Below, in pieces: positions 18,084-26,940 of a DNA stretch of 64,000 nt (position 1 is its first letter; each line of letters opens with the position of its first letter). The position numbers were made by a program, and so were the translations under genes. The stretch comes from Martinezella dioscoreae (GTDB lineage: Bacteria; Pseudomonadota; Alphaproteobacteria; Rhizobiales; Rhizobiaceae): NCBI RefSeq assembly GCF_009176305.1, contig NZ_BLAJ01000008.1, positions 79,665-143,664 of the forward strand, read 5' to 3'. The notes beneath the pieces are model-generated. The model saw only the letters and a list, made by a program, of their open reading frames with translations. It ran no database searches and had not been told where the DNA came from.

Positions 18084-19073
18084 ATGGTGCGCGCATTGGT
18101 GACTGGTGGTTGCGGTTTCGTGGGCCGGCATCTTGTCCGGCGGCTTCTTGCCGAGGGCTTGGATGTCGTCTGCGTCGATTCCCTGGTCGCGGGAACGGGC
18201 GCGCTGCATCCGGAACTGTGGCAGCGGCTTCGGCGTTCACGCTTCACCTTTTGCGAAGAGGATTGCCGGACGTTCTTCGCACGGCCTCCCGAACATTTCG
18301 ACTATGTCTTCCATCTGGCCGCGCTCGTCGGCGGTCGCTTGACGCTCGAGACGCGCGCGCTCGACGTCGCCAAGGATCTGGCGGTCGATGCGGAACTGTG
18401 GCAATGGGCATCGCGAGCCAAACCCGGTTCGGTCATATTTTTCAGCTCCAGCGCGGCCTATCCGGTGTCGCTACAGACCGTCGCCAATCATCGGCTGCTG
18501 TCGGAGGAGATGATCAATTTCGACGCCGCCGTCGGTGTCCCCGATCTCAGCTATGGCTGGGCAAAATTGACCGGCGAATATCTGATGAAACTCTATGTCG
18601 AACGCTACGGCCGGCGGGCCATCGCCTACAGGCCGTTCAGCGGCTATGGCGAGGACCAGGATCTTGCCTATCCTTTCCCGGCGATCTGCCGCCGCTTGCT
18701 TGCGGAAAAGGGCGCGCCCGAGGTCTTCGTCTGGGGCTCGGGCCGTCAGTGCCGGGATTTTATCCACATCTCGGACTGCATCGACTTCATCTGGCGGACG
18801 AGGGAGCTGCTTCCAGACGGGGCAAGCCTCAATCTATCGACCGGCACCGCGACTTCCTTCATCGAACTCGCCGAGACGATCAGTCGGCGGATCGGCTGGC
18901 AGCCGGTTGTCAGCGGGCGATCGAATCATCCGGAAGGTGTCTTTTACCGTTGCGGCGACACAGCCTTGCAACGCTCCTACGGACTGACCCCCACGGTCGG
19001 TCTGGAGGAGGGGATCGCACGCATGCTCGCATATCTTCAGGCCGAGCAGGCGTCATACGCAGTCGCCATCTGA
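18084..19073 (+). CDS. NAD-dependent epimerase/dehydratase (extended SDR)
   Basis: A 329-residue enzyme with the nucleotide-binding motif TGGCGFVGRHL at residues 7-17 and an acid that binds the NAD ribose (VVCVDSLVAG). The active-site Ser is in FSSSAAYPVS and the catalytic Tyr-Lys pair is in YGWAKLTGEYL (YxxxK). This family interconverts or dehydrates UDP-, GDP- or dTDP-sugars. ATG at 18084 follows GGGGGAG; an earlier TTG is not needed. It pairs with the glycosyltransferase upstream and would supply its donor sugar. The product sugar is not evident. Confidence 0.9.
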   Translation: MVRALVTGGCGFVGRHLVRRLLAEGLDVVCVDSLVAGTGALHPELWQRLRRSRFTFCEEDCRTFFARPPEHFDYVFHLAALVGGRLTLETRALDVAKDLAVDAELWQWASRAKPGSVIFFSSSAAYPVSLQTVANHRLLSEEMINFDAAVGVPDLSYGWAKLTGEYLMKLYVERYGRRAIAYRPFSGYGEDQDLAYPFPAICRRLLAEKGAPEVFVWGSGRQCRDFIHISDCIDFIWRTRELLPDGASLNLSTGTATSFIELAETISRRIGWQPVVSGRSNHPEGVFYRCGDTALQRSYGLTPTVGLEEGIARMLAYLQAEQASYAVAI

Positions 19074-19250
19074 CCCCATCACCAATCATGGTTATCACGT
19101 CTCATCGACGAGGTCCGGGGCCGACCGGTTGCGCCCCCATCTAAATTCGGCGGCGCACCGATCGCTCCGGCCACGCGTCGCCACGCGTCAACTCGACCTC
19201 GGGATCATCCACCGATCTGAAGAACCGCGAAATAGTGCTTGCGCGTCTCT

Positions 19251-19272
19251 TATAATTAGGTAAGTTACCTAA
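19251..19272 (+). promoter_or_regulatory. Promoter with overlapping ROK-type operator
   Basis: A consensus -10 box TATAAT (19251-19256) runs directly into a perfect palindrome TTAGGTAA-G-TTACCTAA (19256-19272). No good -35 is visible at the right distance. The palindrome would cover the transcription start of the kinase-transporter operon. Its form fits sites bound by NagC/Mlc/XylR-type (ROK) repressors, and a ROK gene ends the cluster (23927-25138). Confidence 0.72.
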
Positions 19273-19289
19273 CAAATGGATCGGGACGC

Positions 19290-20243
19290 ATGATTGCTGG
19301 AATTGATATTGGTGGAACCAAAACGCAGCTCATCGCCGAGATGAATGGCGAAACCGTTGGCGAAAGAGTCGTCCACACGGCTGAATGGCGCGCTCGCGTC
19401 GATCATGATGCGGATGCGCGGGCCCTCGTTTCGCTGCTTGTGGCGACGACCGGAGCCATCCCAAAGATCACGGTCGTCGGCGCGCATGGCTGCGACAGCG
19501 ACGAGGATCGGCTTGGGCTGCAAGCAAGGCTCGCCCGGCACTTGCCCGGCGCCGTGCTGGTCCTCAACGACTCCGAGCTGTTGCTGCCGGCGGCGGGCAA
19601 GTCGACTGGCATTTCCGTCATCAGCGGCACCGGTTCAATTGCGGTCTCGCGCGATGCCGCGCGCAGGATGATCGCATCCGGCGGGTGGGGGTGGTATCTG
19701 GGCGACGAAGGAAGCGCGAGCGGTCTTGTGCGGGAAGCGGCCCGGACCATCCGATTTGCGCTAGACCAGGGCCAACCGCTTGATCTCCTCGGTCGCAGCC
19801 TCATCGAGGCCCTTGCGATATCGTCGCCGATAGAGATCGGGCGGGCGTTGGGCGAGATCGGATCGGCAGCCGGCATAGGCCGCTTCGCGCCGCTCGTATT
19901 CGAGGCGGCGGATGCCGGTTCGCGATATGCCAACAAGGTCATCACGGAGGCGGGTGCCTCCCTTGCCAAGCTCACCGCGCAATTGCTGGAACGTGGCGCG
20001 CCGCGTGGCGATGTCGTTACCGGCGGCGGCGTCATTGCCCGTCAGCCGCGGCTTCTGGCGGCCTTCAAGACCGCCCTCAGTGACCGCTTGCCCGATCTGA
20101 CGCTGACCCTTCTCGACGAGCCGCCGGTGGCGGGGGCATTGGTGCTCGCCCGCAAGCTCAGTCGTGGTGACCTGCCGGCCACCTTGCCGCCGCCGCATCT
20201 CGACGGCGAGCTGAAAACCGCTGATGATTGGAGAGCCGCATGA
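19290..20243 (+). CDS. Sugar kinase, BadF/BcrA (N-acetylglucosamine kinase-like)
   Basis: A 317-residue ASKHA-fold kinase. The first phosphate loop is GIDIGGTKTQLIAE (residues 4-17) and the second is ISGTGSIAVSRD at about residues 112-123. The adenosine motif is VVTGGGVIARQP at about 243-254. Relatives include N-acetylglucosamine kinase and glucosamine kinase. It opens an operon with an amino-acid-type ABC importer and a SIS-domain enzyme, and overlaps the permease gene by four bases (ATGA). I infer that it phosphorylates the imported amino sugar or sugar-amine conjugate. Confidence 0.88.
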   Translation: MIAGIDIGGTKTQLIAEMNGETVGERVVHTAEWRARVDHDADARALVSLLVATTGAIPKITVVGAHGCDSDEDRLGLQARLARHLPGAVLVLNDSELLLPAAGKSTGISVISGTGSIAVSRDAARRMIASGGWGWYLGDEGSASGLVREAARTIRFALDQGQPLDLLGRSLIEALAISSPIEIGRALGEIGSAAGIGRFAPLVFEAADAGSRYANKVITEAGASLAKLTAQLLERGAPRGDVVTGGGVIARQPRLLAAFKTALSDRLPDLTLTLLDEPPVAGALVLARKLSRGDLPATLPPPHLDGELKTADDWRAA

Positions 20244-21106
20244 CCTCCCGGAAGATCATTCCCGCACGAAACTGGGGGCAGAGATTGATCGCGGTCGTGC
20301 TGATCGCTGTCGTCGTATTGCTGGCGTTCATGGTCGCCACCAGCCGTCACATCGCCTGGTCGGCCATACCGCAATATATCTTCGACGAGACGATCCTGGA
20401 TGGGGTCAAGCTGACCATCCTGTTCACCGTCTTGTCGATGATCATCAGCATCGTTGCCGGCGCCATCCTTGCCACGATGCGGCTCGCGTCCAATCCGGTG
20501 CTGTCCGGTTTCGCGAGCCTCTATATCTGGTTCTTCCGCGGCACGCCGCTGCTGGTTCAGATCATCTTCTGGTTCAACATCCAGCTCTTCATACCGAGTA
20601 TCGATGTCGGATCGATTCATATCGACACCAACTCGATCGTCACGGCTTTCGTCGCGGCGCTTCTTGCCCTCAGCCTCAATGAGGCGGCCTATATGGCGGA
20701 GATCATTCGCGGCGGACTGCTCGCCGTCGATAGCGGCCAGCATGAGGCCGCCAAGGCGCTCGGTTATACGCCCGCCCAATCGATGCTGCGCATCATCTTT
20801 CCCCAGGCGCTTCGCGTCATCATCCCTCCGATCGGCAACCAAACGATCTCGATGCTGAAGACGACCTCACTCGTCTCCGTCGTTGCGGCCCAGGACCTGC
20901 TGACGCGCGCGCAGAACATCTATGCCAGGAACTTCCTGATCATCGAACTGCTGATCGTTGCCAGCATCTGGTACCTCGTGATGACCACGATCGCCTCCGC
21001 CATCCAGCTCGTCATCGAGAGCCGGCTTGGAAAATCCACGAACCAGGCGCCTGGCCTCCTGCAAGGCGCCCTGCGCCTCATGGGCGCGGAAGGGAGAAAC
21101 GGATGA
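20240..21106 (+). CDS. Polar amino-acid-type ABC transporter permease
   Basis: A 288-residue membrane protein of the HisM/GlnP (PAAT) family. Membrane segments include LIAVVLIAVVVLLAFMVA and LTILFTVLSMIISIVAGAIL. The family motif FFRGTPLLVQIIFWF is at about residues 100-114, and the EAA docking loop region is AKALGYTPAQSMLRIIFPQA. ATG at 20240 overlaps the kinase stop. Only one permease gene is present, so it must work as a homodimer. Its pairing with sugar enzymes is unusual for this transporter class. Confidence 0.92.
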   Translation: MTSRKIIPARNWGQRLIAVVLIAVVVLLAFMVATSRHIAWSAIPQYIFDETILDGVKLTILFTVLSMIISIVAGAILATMRLASNPVLSGFASLYIWFFRGTPLLVQIIFWFNIQLFIPSIDVGSIHIDTNSIVTAFVAALLALSLNEAAYMAEIIRGGLLAVDSGQHEAAKALGYTPAQSMLRIIFPQALRVIIPPIGNQTISMLKTTSLVSVVAAQDLLTRAQNIYARNFLIIELLIVASIWYLVMTTIASAIQLVIESRLGKSTNQAPGLLQGALRLMGAEGRNG

Positions 21107-21891
21107 GTGCTCCTGCAACATCGTCCTCGGCAAGGGCCCTCGTCGAGGCGATCGACGTCCACAAATCCTTCGGTTCGCTCGAAGTGCTGAAGGGCATCAA
21201 TCTCTCCGTCGACAAGGGCGAGGTCGTCTGCCTGCTCGGTCCCTCGGGAAGCGGGAAATCGACCTTCCTCAGATGCATCAACCACCTGGAGCGAATGACG
21301 GCGGGCCGCATTCTCGTCGACGGGCAGTTGATCGGCTATCACGAGCGCGGCGATGCCCTGCACGAGATGAGCGGCAAGGAGCTGGCCGTGCAGCGGCGCG
21401 ACATCGGCATGGTGTTTCAGCGCTTCAATCTTTTCGCTCACCAGGACGTGCTGACGAACATTTCGCAGCCGCCGATGCTCAATCGCGGCAAGTCGCGCGA
21501 GGAGGCTCTGGCCCGGGCGCGGGAGCTCCTGAAGATGGTCGATCTCGAAGGCCGCGGCAGCGCCTATCCCTATCAGCTCTCCGGCGGCCAGCAGCAGCGC
21601 GTGGCGATCGCCCGGGCATTGGCGATGAGCCCGAAGCTGATGCTTTTCGACGAGCCGACATCCGCGCTCGATCCCGAACTCGTCGGCGAGGTGCTGAACG
21701 TGATGCGCAAGCTCGCGGCGGACGGCATGACGATGATCGTGGTGACGCATGAGCTTTCCTTCGCCCGCGACGTCGCCGACCGTATCGTATTCATGGATCA
21801 GGGTGTCGTCGTCGAGGAAGGGCCGGCGCGCGACGTGCTCGACAATCCGCGGCAGGAAAGAACCCAGGCGTTTTTGAGACGGATGCACTGA
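21103..21891 (+). CDS. Polar amino-acid-type ABC transporter ATPase
   Basis: A 262-residue ABC ATPase of the GlnQ/HisP group. Walker A GPSGSGKST (about residues 46-54), Q-loop VFQRFNLF, signature LSGGQQQRVAIARAL and Walker B LMLFDEPTSALDPE are all intact, with the switch His in VVTHEL. It is coupled to the permease by a four-base overlap and drives import of the substrate bound by the 21955-22845 product. Confidence 0.95.
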   Translation: MSAPATSSSARALVEAIDVHKSFGSLEVLKGINLSVDKGEVVCLLGPSGSGKSTFLRCINHLERMTAGRILVDGQLIGYHERGDALHEMSGKELAVQRRDIGMVFQRFNLFAHQDVLTNISQPPMLNRGKSREEALARARELLKMVDLEGRGSAYPYQLSGGQQQRVAIARALAMSPKLMLFDEPTSALDPELVGEVLNVMRKLAADGMTMIVVTHELSFARDVADRIVFMDQGVVVEEGPARDVLDNPRQERTQAFLRRMH

Positions 21892-21954
21892 CTGGCAGGC
21901 ACCGCGACAAGGCCGCACGTCCTTCACGTGCACGAGCAAAAAAGGGGAATGACA

Positions 21955-22845
21955 ATGACAGGGAAGACAAAGCTGACAATCACCTTCGCCTTGGCGACCA
22001 TGCTCGCGAGCTCCACGGCCTGGGGCGCGGGCGTCGACCAGAAACTGCACGCCATGCTGCCCGAAAAGATCCAGTCCTCGGGGGAGATCAAGGTCGGGAC
22101 GGAACCGCAGACACCGCCCTACGATTTCTACGGCGAGGACAATAAGACGATCATCGGCCTCGAACGCGATCTTCGCGACGAGATGGGCGCGCGTCTCGGC
22201 GTTAGGTTTACCGACGTGCCGGCGCAGTTCGCCAGCATCATCCCCGGCATCCAGGCCGGCCGTTTCGATATGGGCATGTCCGCCTTCGGCGATTTTGCCG
22301 AGCGCGAGAAGATCGTCGATGTCGTCAACTACATGCTCGAGGGCACCAGCATCATCGTGCTGGAGGGCAATCCGAAGGGCGTGCACAAGCTGAAGGACGC
22401 CTGTGGGCTCAATGCCGGCGCGGTCCAAGGCTCGATCCCGCTTCAGCTCCTGGACAAGCAGAAGACGCTTTGCCCGGCCGATAAGCCGCTCAACGTCATG
22501 CAGTTTCCCTCGAACGACCAGATCAAGATCGCGCTGCAGAGCGGTCGCGTCGATCTTTCCATGGATACGACGGGCGTCGCGGCCTACAGCCTCCAGCATC
22601 AGCCGGCGGGTAACAAGAAACTGGAGCTCGTGACCGGTGCCCAATATGCGGTGGGCTACCAGGCAATGCTCGTCGGCAAGGATGATCCGAAGCTGCGCGA
22701 TGCGCTGGCGGCCACCATGCAGTCGATGATCGACGACGGCTCCTATGCCAAGATCTTCGAGAAATGGGGCCTTGGCGAGAACAAACTCGACAAGGTCACC
22801 ATCAACGATGCGGCGCGCTTCGCCGACTACATGAAGCTGGATTGA
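21955..22845 (+). CDS. Periplasmic binding protein, polar amino-acid type (SBP_bac_3)
   Basis: A 296-residue secreted protein. The signal peptide is MTGKTKLTITFALATMLASS with cleavage near TAWGA-GVD. The SBP_bac_3 domain shows GEIKVGTEPQTPPYDFYGED, the usual first strand, and FDMGMSAFGDFAEREKIVDV. ATG at 21955 has AAGGGG seven bases upstream; another ATG lies six bases earlier. Proteins of this family bind amino acids, opines or Amadori compounds. A very strong hairpin follows the gene (22862-22886). Confidence 0.93.
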   Translation: MTGKTKLTITFALATMLASSTAWGAGVDQKLHAMLPEKIQSSGEIKVGTEPQTPPYDFYGEDNKTIIGLERDLRDEMGARLGVRFTDVPAQFASIIPGIQAGRFDMGMSAFGDFAEREKIVDVVNYMLEGTSIIVLEGNPKGVHKLKDACGLNAGAVQGSIPLQLLDKQKTLCPADKPLNVMQFPSNDQIKIALQSGRVDLSMDTTGVAAYSLQHQPAGNKKLELVTGAQYAVGYQAMLVGKDDPKLRDALAATMQSMIDDGSYAKIFEKWGLGENKLDKVTINDAARFADYMKLD

Positions 22846-22861
22846 GATCGGCCAATCCTCA

Positions 22862-22886
22862 GGCGGCCGCTACTTACGCGGCCGCC
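22862..22886 (+). other. Strong stem-loop after binding-protein gene
   Basis: A perfect 9-bp inverted repeat GGCGGCCGC (22862-22870) / GCGGCCGCC (22878-22886) with loop TACTTAC, followed by ATTCCTTG. It lies between the binding-protein gene and the SIS gene and should stabilise the upstream message or partly stop transcription. Confidence 0.75.
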
Positions 22887-22913
22887 ATTCCTTGTAACGA
22901 AATGGGAATGATC

Positions 22914-23921
22914 ATGACAGACAGAGTGCCTTACCGCGAAGCGATCGCATTGCAGCCCGCTGCCCTCAATACCTGCTTCAATACCGTCTCCAAACGGCTC
23001 GAAACGCTCGACCTGGAGCCGGTAAGGCGTGGACCGACGGTCCTCGTCGGGATCGGCGCCAGCCTCTATGCGGCCGTCGTCGCCGCCGCGCAGATGCGCG
23101 CGCAGGGCCTACGCGCCTTCGCCCTGCCGGGTACCGATCTCCATGACCCATCCGTCGATGCCGGCGAGGCCTATATCGCTTTTTCCGCCTCCGGCCGCAG
23201 CGAAGAGCCGGCGCGCGCGATGGAGCTCCGTCCCAACGCCCATTCCTATGGTATCGCCAAGGCGGACTGCACGCCGATTTCGCGGGTCGTGAAGCATATG
23301 ATCGCAACCGAGAGCGGCGCGGATAGCGGTCCGAATACGACAAGTTATCTCGGATCGCTTCTGAGCGCGGCCTTGCTCATCGACAAGGCCGGTCGCCCGT
23401 CCGGCGCGAATTGGCGGGAGCTTTCAGGTCGCGCCGAGGCCGTATTAACCGAAACGCGCGCCCAGGCCGACAAGGGAGCCAAGTTGCTGGCCGGCAAGAC
23501 GTCAATCGATTGCGTTGGTGCGGGCACGGCACTCGGCACGGCCGGCTATGCCGCGCTCCTGATCCGCGAGGCCGCGCGCGTCGCCGCCCAGGATTGGGAT
23601 ACGCTGAACTTTCTCCATGGGCCGATGGAGCCGAACGACAGGGATAGCGGCGTGCTGTTGTTCGGCAACGGTCGCGAGGTGAAGCTGGCGCGCGATCTCG
23701 CCGGCTTCGGCATTCCCTCCGTCCTCGTCACCGCGCGGACCGATATCGCGGATGCCGACAATCTCGTCGTCATCCATGTGCCGGCCTTCTCCGAAGGCAT
23801 TGGCGATGCCATTCTGCAGGCAATTCCCGCGCAGTTGCTGATCGCGACGCTCTCGGAGGATGCCGGCCTGCCGGTCTGCGAATTCCGCTACCGTCAGACC
23901 GATACCAAACGCGACATGTGA
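22914..23921 (+). CDS. SIS-domain sugar isomerase/deaminase or deglycase
   Basis: A 335-residue protein with two SIS (sugar isomerase) domains. The first carries TVLVGIGASLYAAVVAAAQM and the serine-rich phosphosugar motif YIAFSASGRSEEP at about residues 82-94. The second carries SIDCVGAGTALGTAGYAALL. Size and layout match GlmS C-terminal-like proteins: glucosamine-6-phosphate deaminases, AgaS, and FrlB/Gfr deglycases that split phosphorylated Amadori compounds. Neighbouring kinase and amino-acid-type importer favour a phosphorylated amino sugar or sugar-amino acid as substrate. ATG at 22914 was preferred for its GGGA spacing. It ends five bases before the convergent ROK gene. Confidence 0.85.
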   Translation: MTDRVPYREAIALQPAALNTCFNTVSKRLETLDLEPVRRGPTVLVGIGASLYAAVVAAAQMRAQGLRAFALPGTDLHDPSVDAGEAYIAFSASGRSEEPARAMELRPNAHSYGIAKADCTPISRVVKHMIATESGADSGPNTTSYLGSLLSAALLIDKAGRPSGANWRELSGRAEAVLTETRAQADKGAKLLAGKTSIDCVGAGTALGTAGYAALLIREAARVAAQDWDTLNFLHGPMEPNDRDSGVLLFGNGREVKLARDLAGFGIPSVLVTARTDIADADNLVVIHVPAFSEGIGDAILQAIPAQLLIATLSEDAGLPVCEFRYRQTDTKRDM

Positions 23922-23926
23922 ACCTC

Positions 23927-25138
23927 TCAGATGCTGATGCGACCCACGGTCAGCGCATTCGGATAAAGGAAGGCGGCCTTGCCTTCCTCTCCTAAAAGTC
24001 TCGCCATGGCGAAGTCGATGGCGAGGCGCACGGCGCCAAGAACGGTCGCCTGGTTCGATAGCTGGCCATTGACCACTTCCACAGGCCAGCACAATTCCCT
24101 CACCACATCCCTCACGCCCGGCAGCAATTGCGGGTTCTGCCCGACGCCGCCGCCAAGCACGATCAGTTGCGGATCGAGCACGCTGACGCAGGCGGCGGCC
24201 AGGTTTCCGACATCGCGGGCGTGCTGCTCGACAATGGCGCGCGCCGTGCGGGATTGTTCCATGCGGGCAAAAAGCTCGCTGGTGCTTTTCGGCGGCGCAC
24301 CTTCGTTTTCGGGCCAATCTAGCGCCGCGCGCTCGAGAAGGGCCGTGGATCCCATATAGGTTTCCACTTGCTGCCATTTCGGCCGCTCATGTTGCGACCA
24401 CGGAAAGGGCAGGTGGCCGATTTCGCCGGCGCCACCCTTAAAGCCCCGGAAAAGCCGGCCGTCCAGCACGATGCCCATGCCGGTCTTCACGCCGATCTGC
24501 ATGTAGATCGCGAAGGAATACTGTTTTGCCGATCCTTCGTGATATTCGGCAAGGGCAGCGCAGTTGACGTTGTTTTCAAGCAATACGGGCGCGGCGTAGA
24601 TGGCCTGAAAATGTTCCAGAACGGGTATCAAGGTTTCGCGGCCAGACATTCTCTCCAGCGATGCGGAAATGATGTTCGGCAGGGCGATCGCGATTGCGCG
24701 CAACGGCGTCGATCGTGCTTCGAACTGGGAAAGCAATCGTGCGACGACATCTTCTATCAGACGAAACCGTTCATCGGCGGATTTGTCGACAAGCGGCATT
24801 TCGACGGTCGCGAGTGTTGTCCCGTCGAGGCCGCGGGCAATGGCGTTGATATGGGTCGTGCCGCAATCGACGCCGACGACGAAGCCCGCCTTTGGTCCTA
24901 GACCGTAGGTGACGGAGGTTCGTCCGATCGAGCCACGATTGATGCCGACCGGCGCGAGCAGGTCGTGCCGTTCAAGTTCGCTGACGGCCGCCGACATGGT
25001 GGGTTTCGAAAACATCAGCGCCGCGCTTAATTGCGGTCTGGTCGCGGGGCCGCTGCTCGCGATGGTTCGCAGCACCGCCCGCGCGCTCTCCGTCAACGGC
25101 GGCGCGTCAATTCCGGTCTGTTGCCAAGCTGTACTCAA
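23927..25138 (-). CDS. ROK-family transcriptional repressor
   Basis: A 403-residue protein. The N-terminal winged helix is at about residues 15-65 (ARAVLRTIASSGPATRPQLS, then FSKPTMSAAVSELERHDLL). The ROK sugar-kinase-like domain follows: FVVGVDCGTTHINAIARGLD, and KGGAGEIGHLPF with its His. The usual zinc cluster CxCGxxGCxE, normally just after this point, is not visible; the sequence reads SQHERPKWQQVETYMG instead, so zinc binding may be lost. It is convergent with the operon at 19290-23921 and probably binds the palindrome at 19256-19272, leaving it in response to a sugar or sugar phosphate. Confidence 0.91.
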   Translation of the reverse strand: MSTAWQQTGIDAPPLTESARAVLRTIASSGPATRPQLSAALMFSKPTMSAAVSELERHDLLAPVGINRGSIGRTSVTYGLGPKAGFVVGVDCGTTHINAIARGLDGTTLATVEMPLVDKSADERFRLIEDVVARLLSQFEARSTPLRAIAIALPNIISASLERMSGRETLIPVLEHFQAIYAAPVLLENNVNCAALAEYHEGSAKQYSFAIYMQIGVKTGMGIVLDGRLFRGFKGGAGEIGHLPFPWSQHERPKWQQVETYMGSTALLERAALDWPENEGAPPKSTSELFARMEQSRTARAIVEQHARDVGNLAAACVSVLDPQLIVLGGGVGQNPQLLPGVRDVVRELCWPVEVVNGQLSNQATVLGAVRLAIDFAMARLLGEEGKAAFLYPNALTVGRISI

Positions 25139-25261
25139 AGGACACCCGGGGCAGTGAAGTCATTCGTAAAGCTCCCTTACCATCGGTGTCATGAAATTGA
25201 CAGTCATATCCTATTGAAAAATATCGATTTGCTCGCATGATCGCATGCGGATGCCTTTCTG

Positions 25262-26029
25262 TCAGATGGCGGTAAAGCCATTGTCGACGAAGAGGTGGAT
25301 GCCGTTGACGAAGTTGGACTCGTCGGAGGCCAGATAGAGAGCGGCGCGTGCCACATCCTCGGGCTCGCCGATGCGCCCTTGCTGGGCCGCGATCGCCGCA
25401 TCCGAGACATCGACGCCGAGAGCCTTCAGCTCCGCAACCTCGCGCAGCCCGTGCGGCGTGCGGATGAAACCGGGACAGACGGCGTTGCAGCGGATATTGC
25501 GATCGCGGAATTCGACGGCGATGGCGCGGGCGAACATATGCACCGCTCCCTTCGTCGTGTCATAGAGCACCTCCATCGGGGTCGCCGCGACGGCGGAGAT
25601 CGACGAGGTGCAGACGATGGAGCCGCCGCCGGCGGCGATCATGCCCGGCAGCACCGCCTTGGTCATCAGGAACATCGAGCGGACGTTGACGCCGTGCAGC
25701 CACTCCCATTCCTCGAGCGTCGTTTCGAGGAATGGCTTGATGACGATGGTGCCGGCATGGTTGAACAGTACGGTGACGGCGCCAAAGCGGCCCTCGATGT
25801 CCTTGACCGCGGCATTGACGGCCGCTTCATCCGAAACATCGGCAACCCAATGATCGGCGATGCCGCCGGCATCGCGGATTTCGCGCGCGGTCTGTGCCGC
25901 CGCATCGCCATTTCTGTCGATGATCGCGACCTTCGCGCCTTCGGCCGCGAAAAGGCGGGAGGCCGCACCGCCCATGCCGGTGGCGCCGCCCGAAATGATG
26001 GCGATCTTGCCCTTGAGCCTGTCTGTCAT
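25262..26029 (-). CDS. Short-chain dehydrogenase/reductase (SDR)
   Basis: A 255-residue classical SDR. Cofactor motif GGATGMGGAASR (TGxxxGxG type) near residues 14-25, VADVSD, NHAGT (the NNAG position), active-site Ser in CTSSISAVA, and Tyr-Lys in YDTTKG are all present. It is an NAD(P)-dependent oxidoreductase of an alcohol or ketone, substrate unknown. ATG at 26029 follows GGGGAA; another ATG lies four codons upstream. It is on the same strand as the iron transporter but more than 120 bases away from both neighbours, so it is likely its own unit. Confidence 0.93.
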   Translation of the reverse strand: MTDRLKGKIAIISGGATGMGGAASRLFAAEGAKVAIIDRNGDAAAQTAREIRDAGGIADHWVADVSDEAAVNAAVKDIEGRFGAVTVLFNHAGTIVIKPFLETTLEEWEWLHGVNVRSMFLMTKAVLPGMIAAGGGSIVCTSSISAVAATPMEVLYDTTKGAVHMFARAIAVEFRDRNIRCNAVCPGFIRTPHGLREVAELKALGVDVSDAAIAAQQGRIGEPEDVARAALYLASDESNFVNGIHLFVDNGFTAI

Positions 26030-26178
26030 GTGTTCCCCCATCCGCCGCGTGTCCAGGACCGGCGCCTTGCGATCTTCTTGCGATGCCCTTCGAAACGCTC
26101 GAGCCTGCCGAGCTTATCGCGAAAGATGCGCTCGGTTCCATGGTGAGGCAAGGGCAATCAGGGGCGTTCCGGATTTCC

Positions 26179-26940
26179 TCATCGCAGATAGTGAATATGC
26201 GGCCGGGGTTGGTGAGGAGAGGCTTCGATCCTTGCCTCGACAGCAAAGACGGTTCTCAGCAGATCTTCGGTCAGCACGGCTTCCGGGGTGCCGGAGGCGA
26301 CTATCCTGCCTTGCTGCATGACAATCAATTCATCGCAGAACATGGCGGCATGATTGAGATCGTGAAGAGCGATGATGCTGGTGACCGGCAGGCCGGCGAC
26401 CAGCCGCATCAGGCTGATCTGATGCTGGATATCGAGGTGGTTGGTCGGCTCGTCGAGGATCAGTTCCTTCGGCGCCTGTGCCAAGGCGCGTGCGATGTGG
26501 GCGCGCTGCTTTTCGCCACCCGACAGGCTCTGCCATCGGTCGTTGCGTTTTGCCCTCATGCCGGCGCGTGCGAGAGCATCTTCGACCGCCTCGTCTTCTG
26601 CCGACGTCCAGCCGGAAAACATCGAGCGATGCGGAAACCGGCCGAGCCTCACGACATCGATGACCTTGAGATTGGCGTTGGTGGTGCTGTGCTGCTCAAC
26701 GAAGGCGATGCGCCTTGCGATCGAACGGCGGGACATCCGTCGCAGATCCTTCTGTTCGAGCGTGATGCGACCGGAATTCGGCCGTTTCAAGCCGGCAAGC
26801 AGACGCAGGAGCGAGGTCTTGCCGGAGCCGTTCGGTCCAAGCAGGCCGAGCATCTTGCCCGCGGGCGCCTCAAAGGAGACCCCGTCGAGTACGGTCTTTG
26901 TGCCGATTTTCCAGATGACGTTGTCGGCCTTGATGCTCAT
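26179..26940 (-). CDS. Iron-siderophore/B12-type ABC transporter ATPase (FepC/FhuC-like)
   Basis: A 253-residue ABC ATPase. Walker A GPNGSGKTS, signature LSGGEKQRAHIARAL, Walker B LILDEPTNHLD and switch His in ALHDLNHA are intact; the NHLDI form is typical of FecE/FhuC/BtuD. The start MSIKADNV at 26940 overlaps the permease stop by four bases. It energises uptake of a ferric chelate through the FecCD permease. It is the last gene of a three-gene coupled operon. Confidence 0.94.
   Translation of the reverse strand: MSIKADNVIWKIGTKTVLDGVSFEAPAGKMLGLLGPNGSGKTSLLRLLAGLKRPNSGRITLEQKDLRRMSRRSIARRIAFVEQHSTTNANLKVIDVVRLGRFPHRSMFSGWTSAEDEAVEDALARAGMRAKRNDRWQSLSGGEKQRAHIARALAQAPKELILDEPTNHLDIQHQISLMRLVAGLPVTSIIALHDLNHAAMFCDELIVMQQGRIVASGTPEAVLTEDLLRTVFAVEARIEASPHQPRPHIHYLR

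Noticed and set aside
20920..22644. Open frame of 574 codons on the minus strand opposite the amino-acid-type transporter genes
   Set aside because: It spans three well-supported plus-strand genes, has Arg/His-rich composition and no domain.
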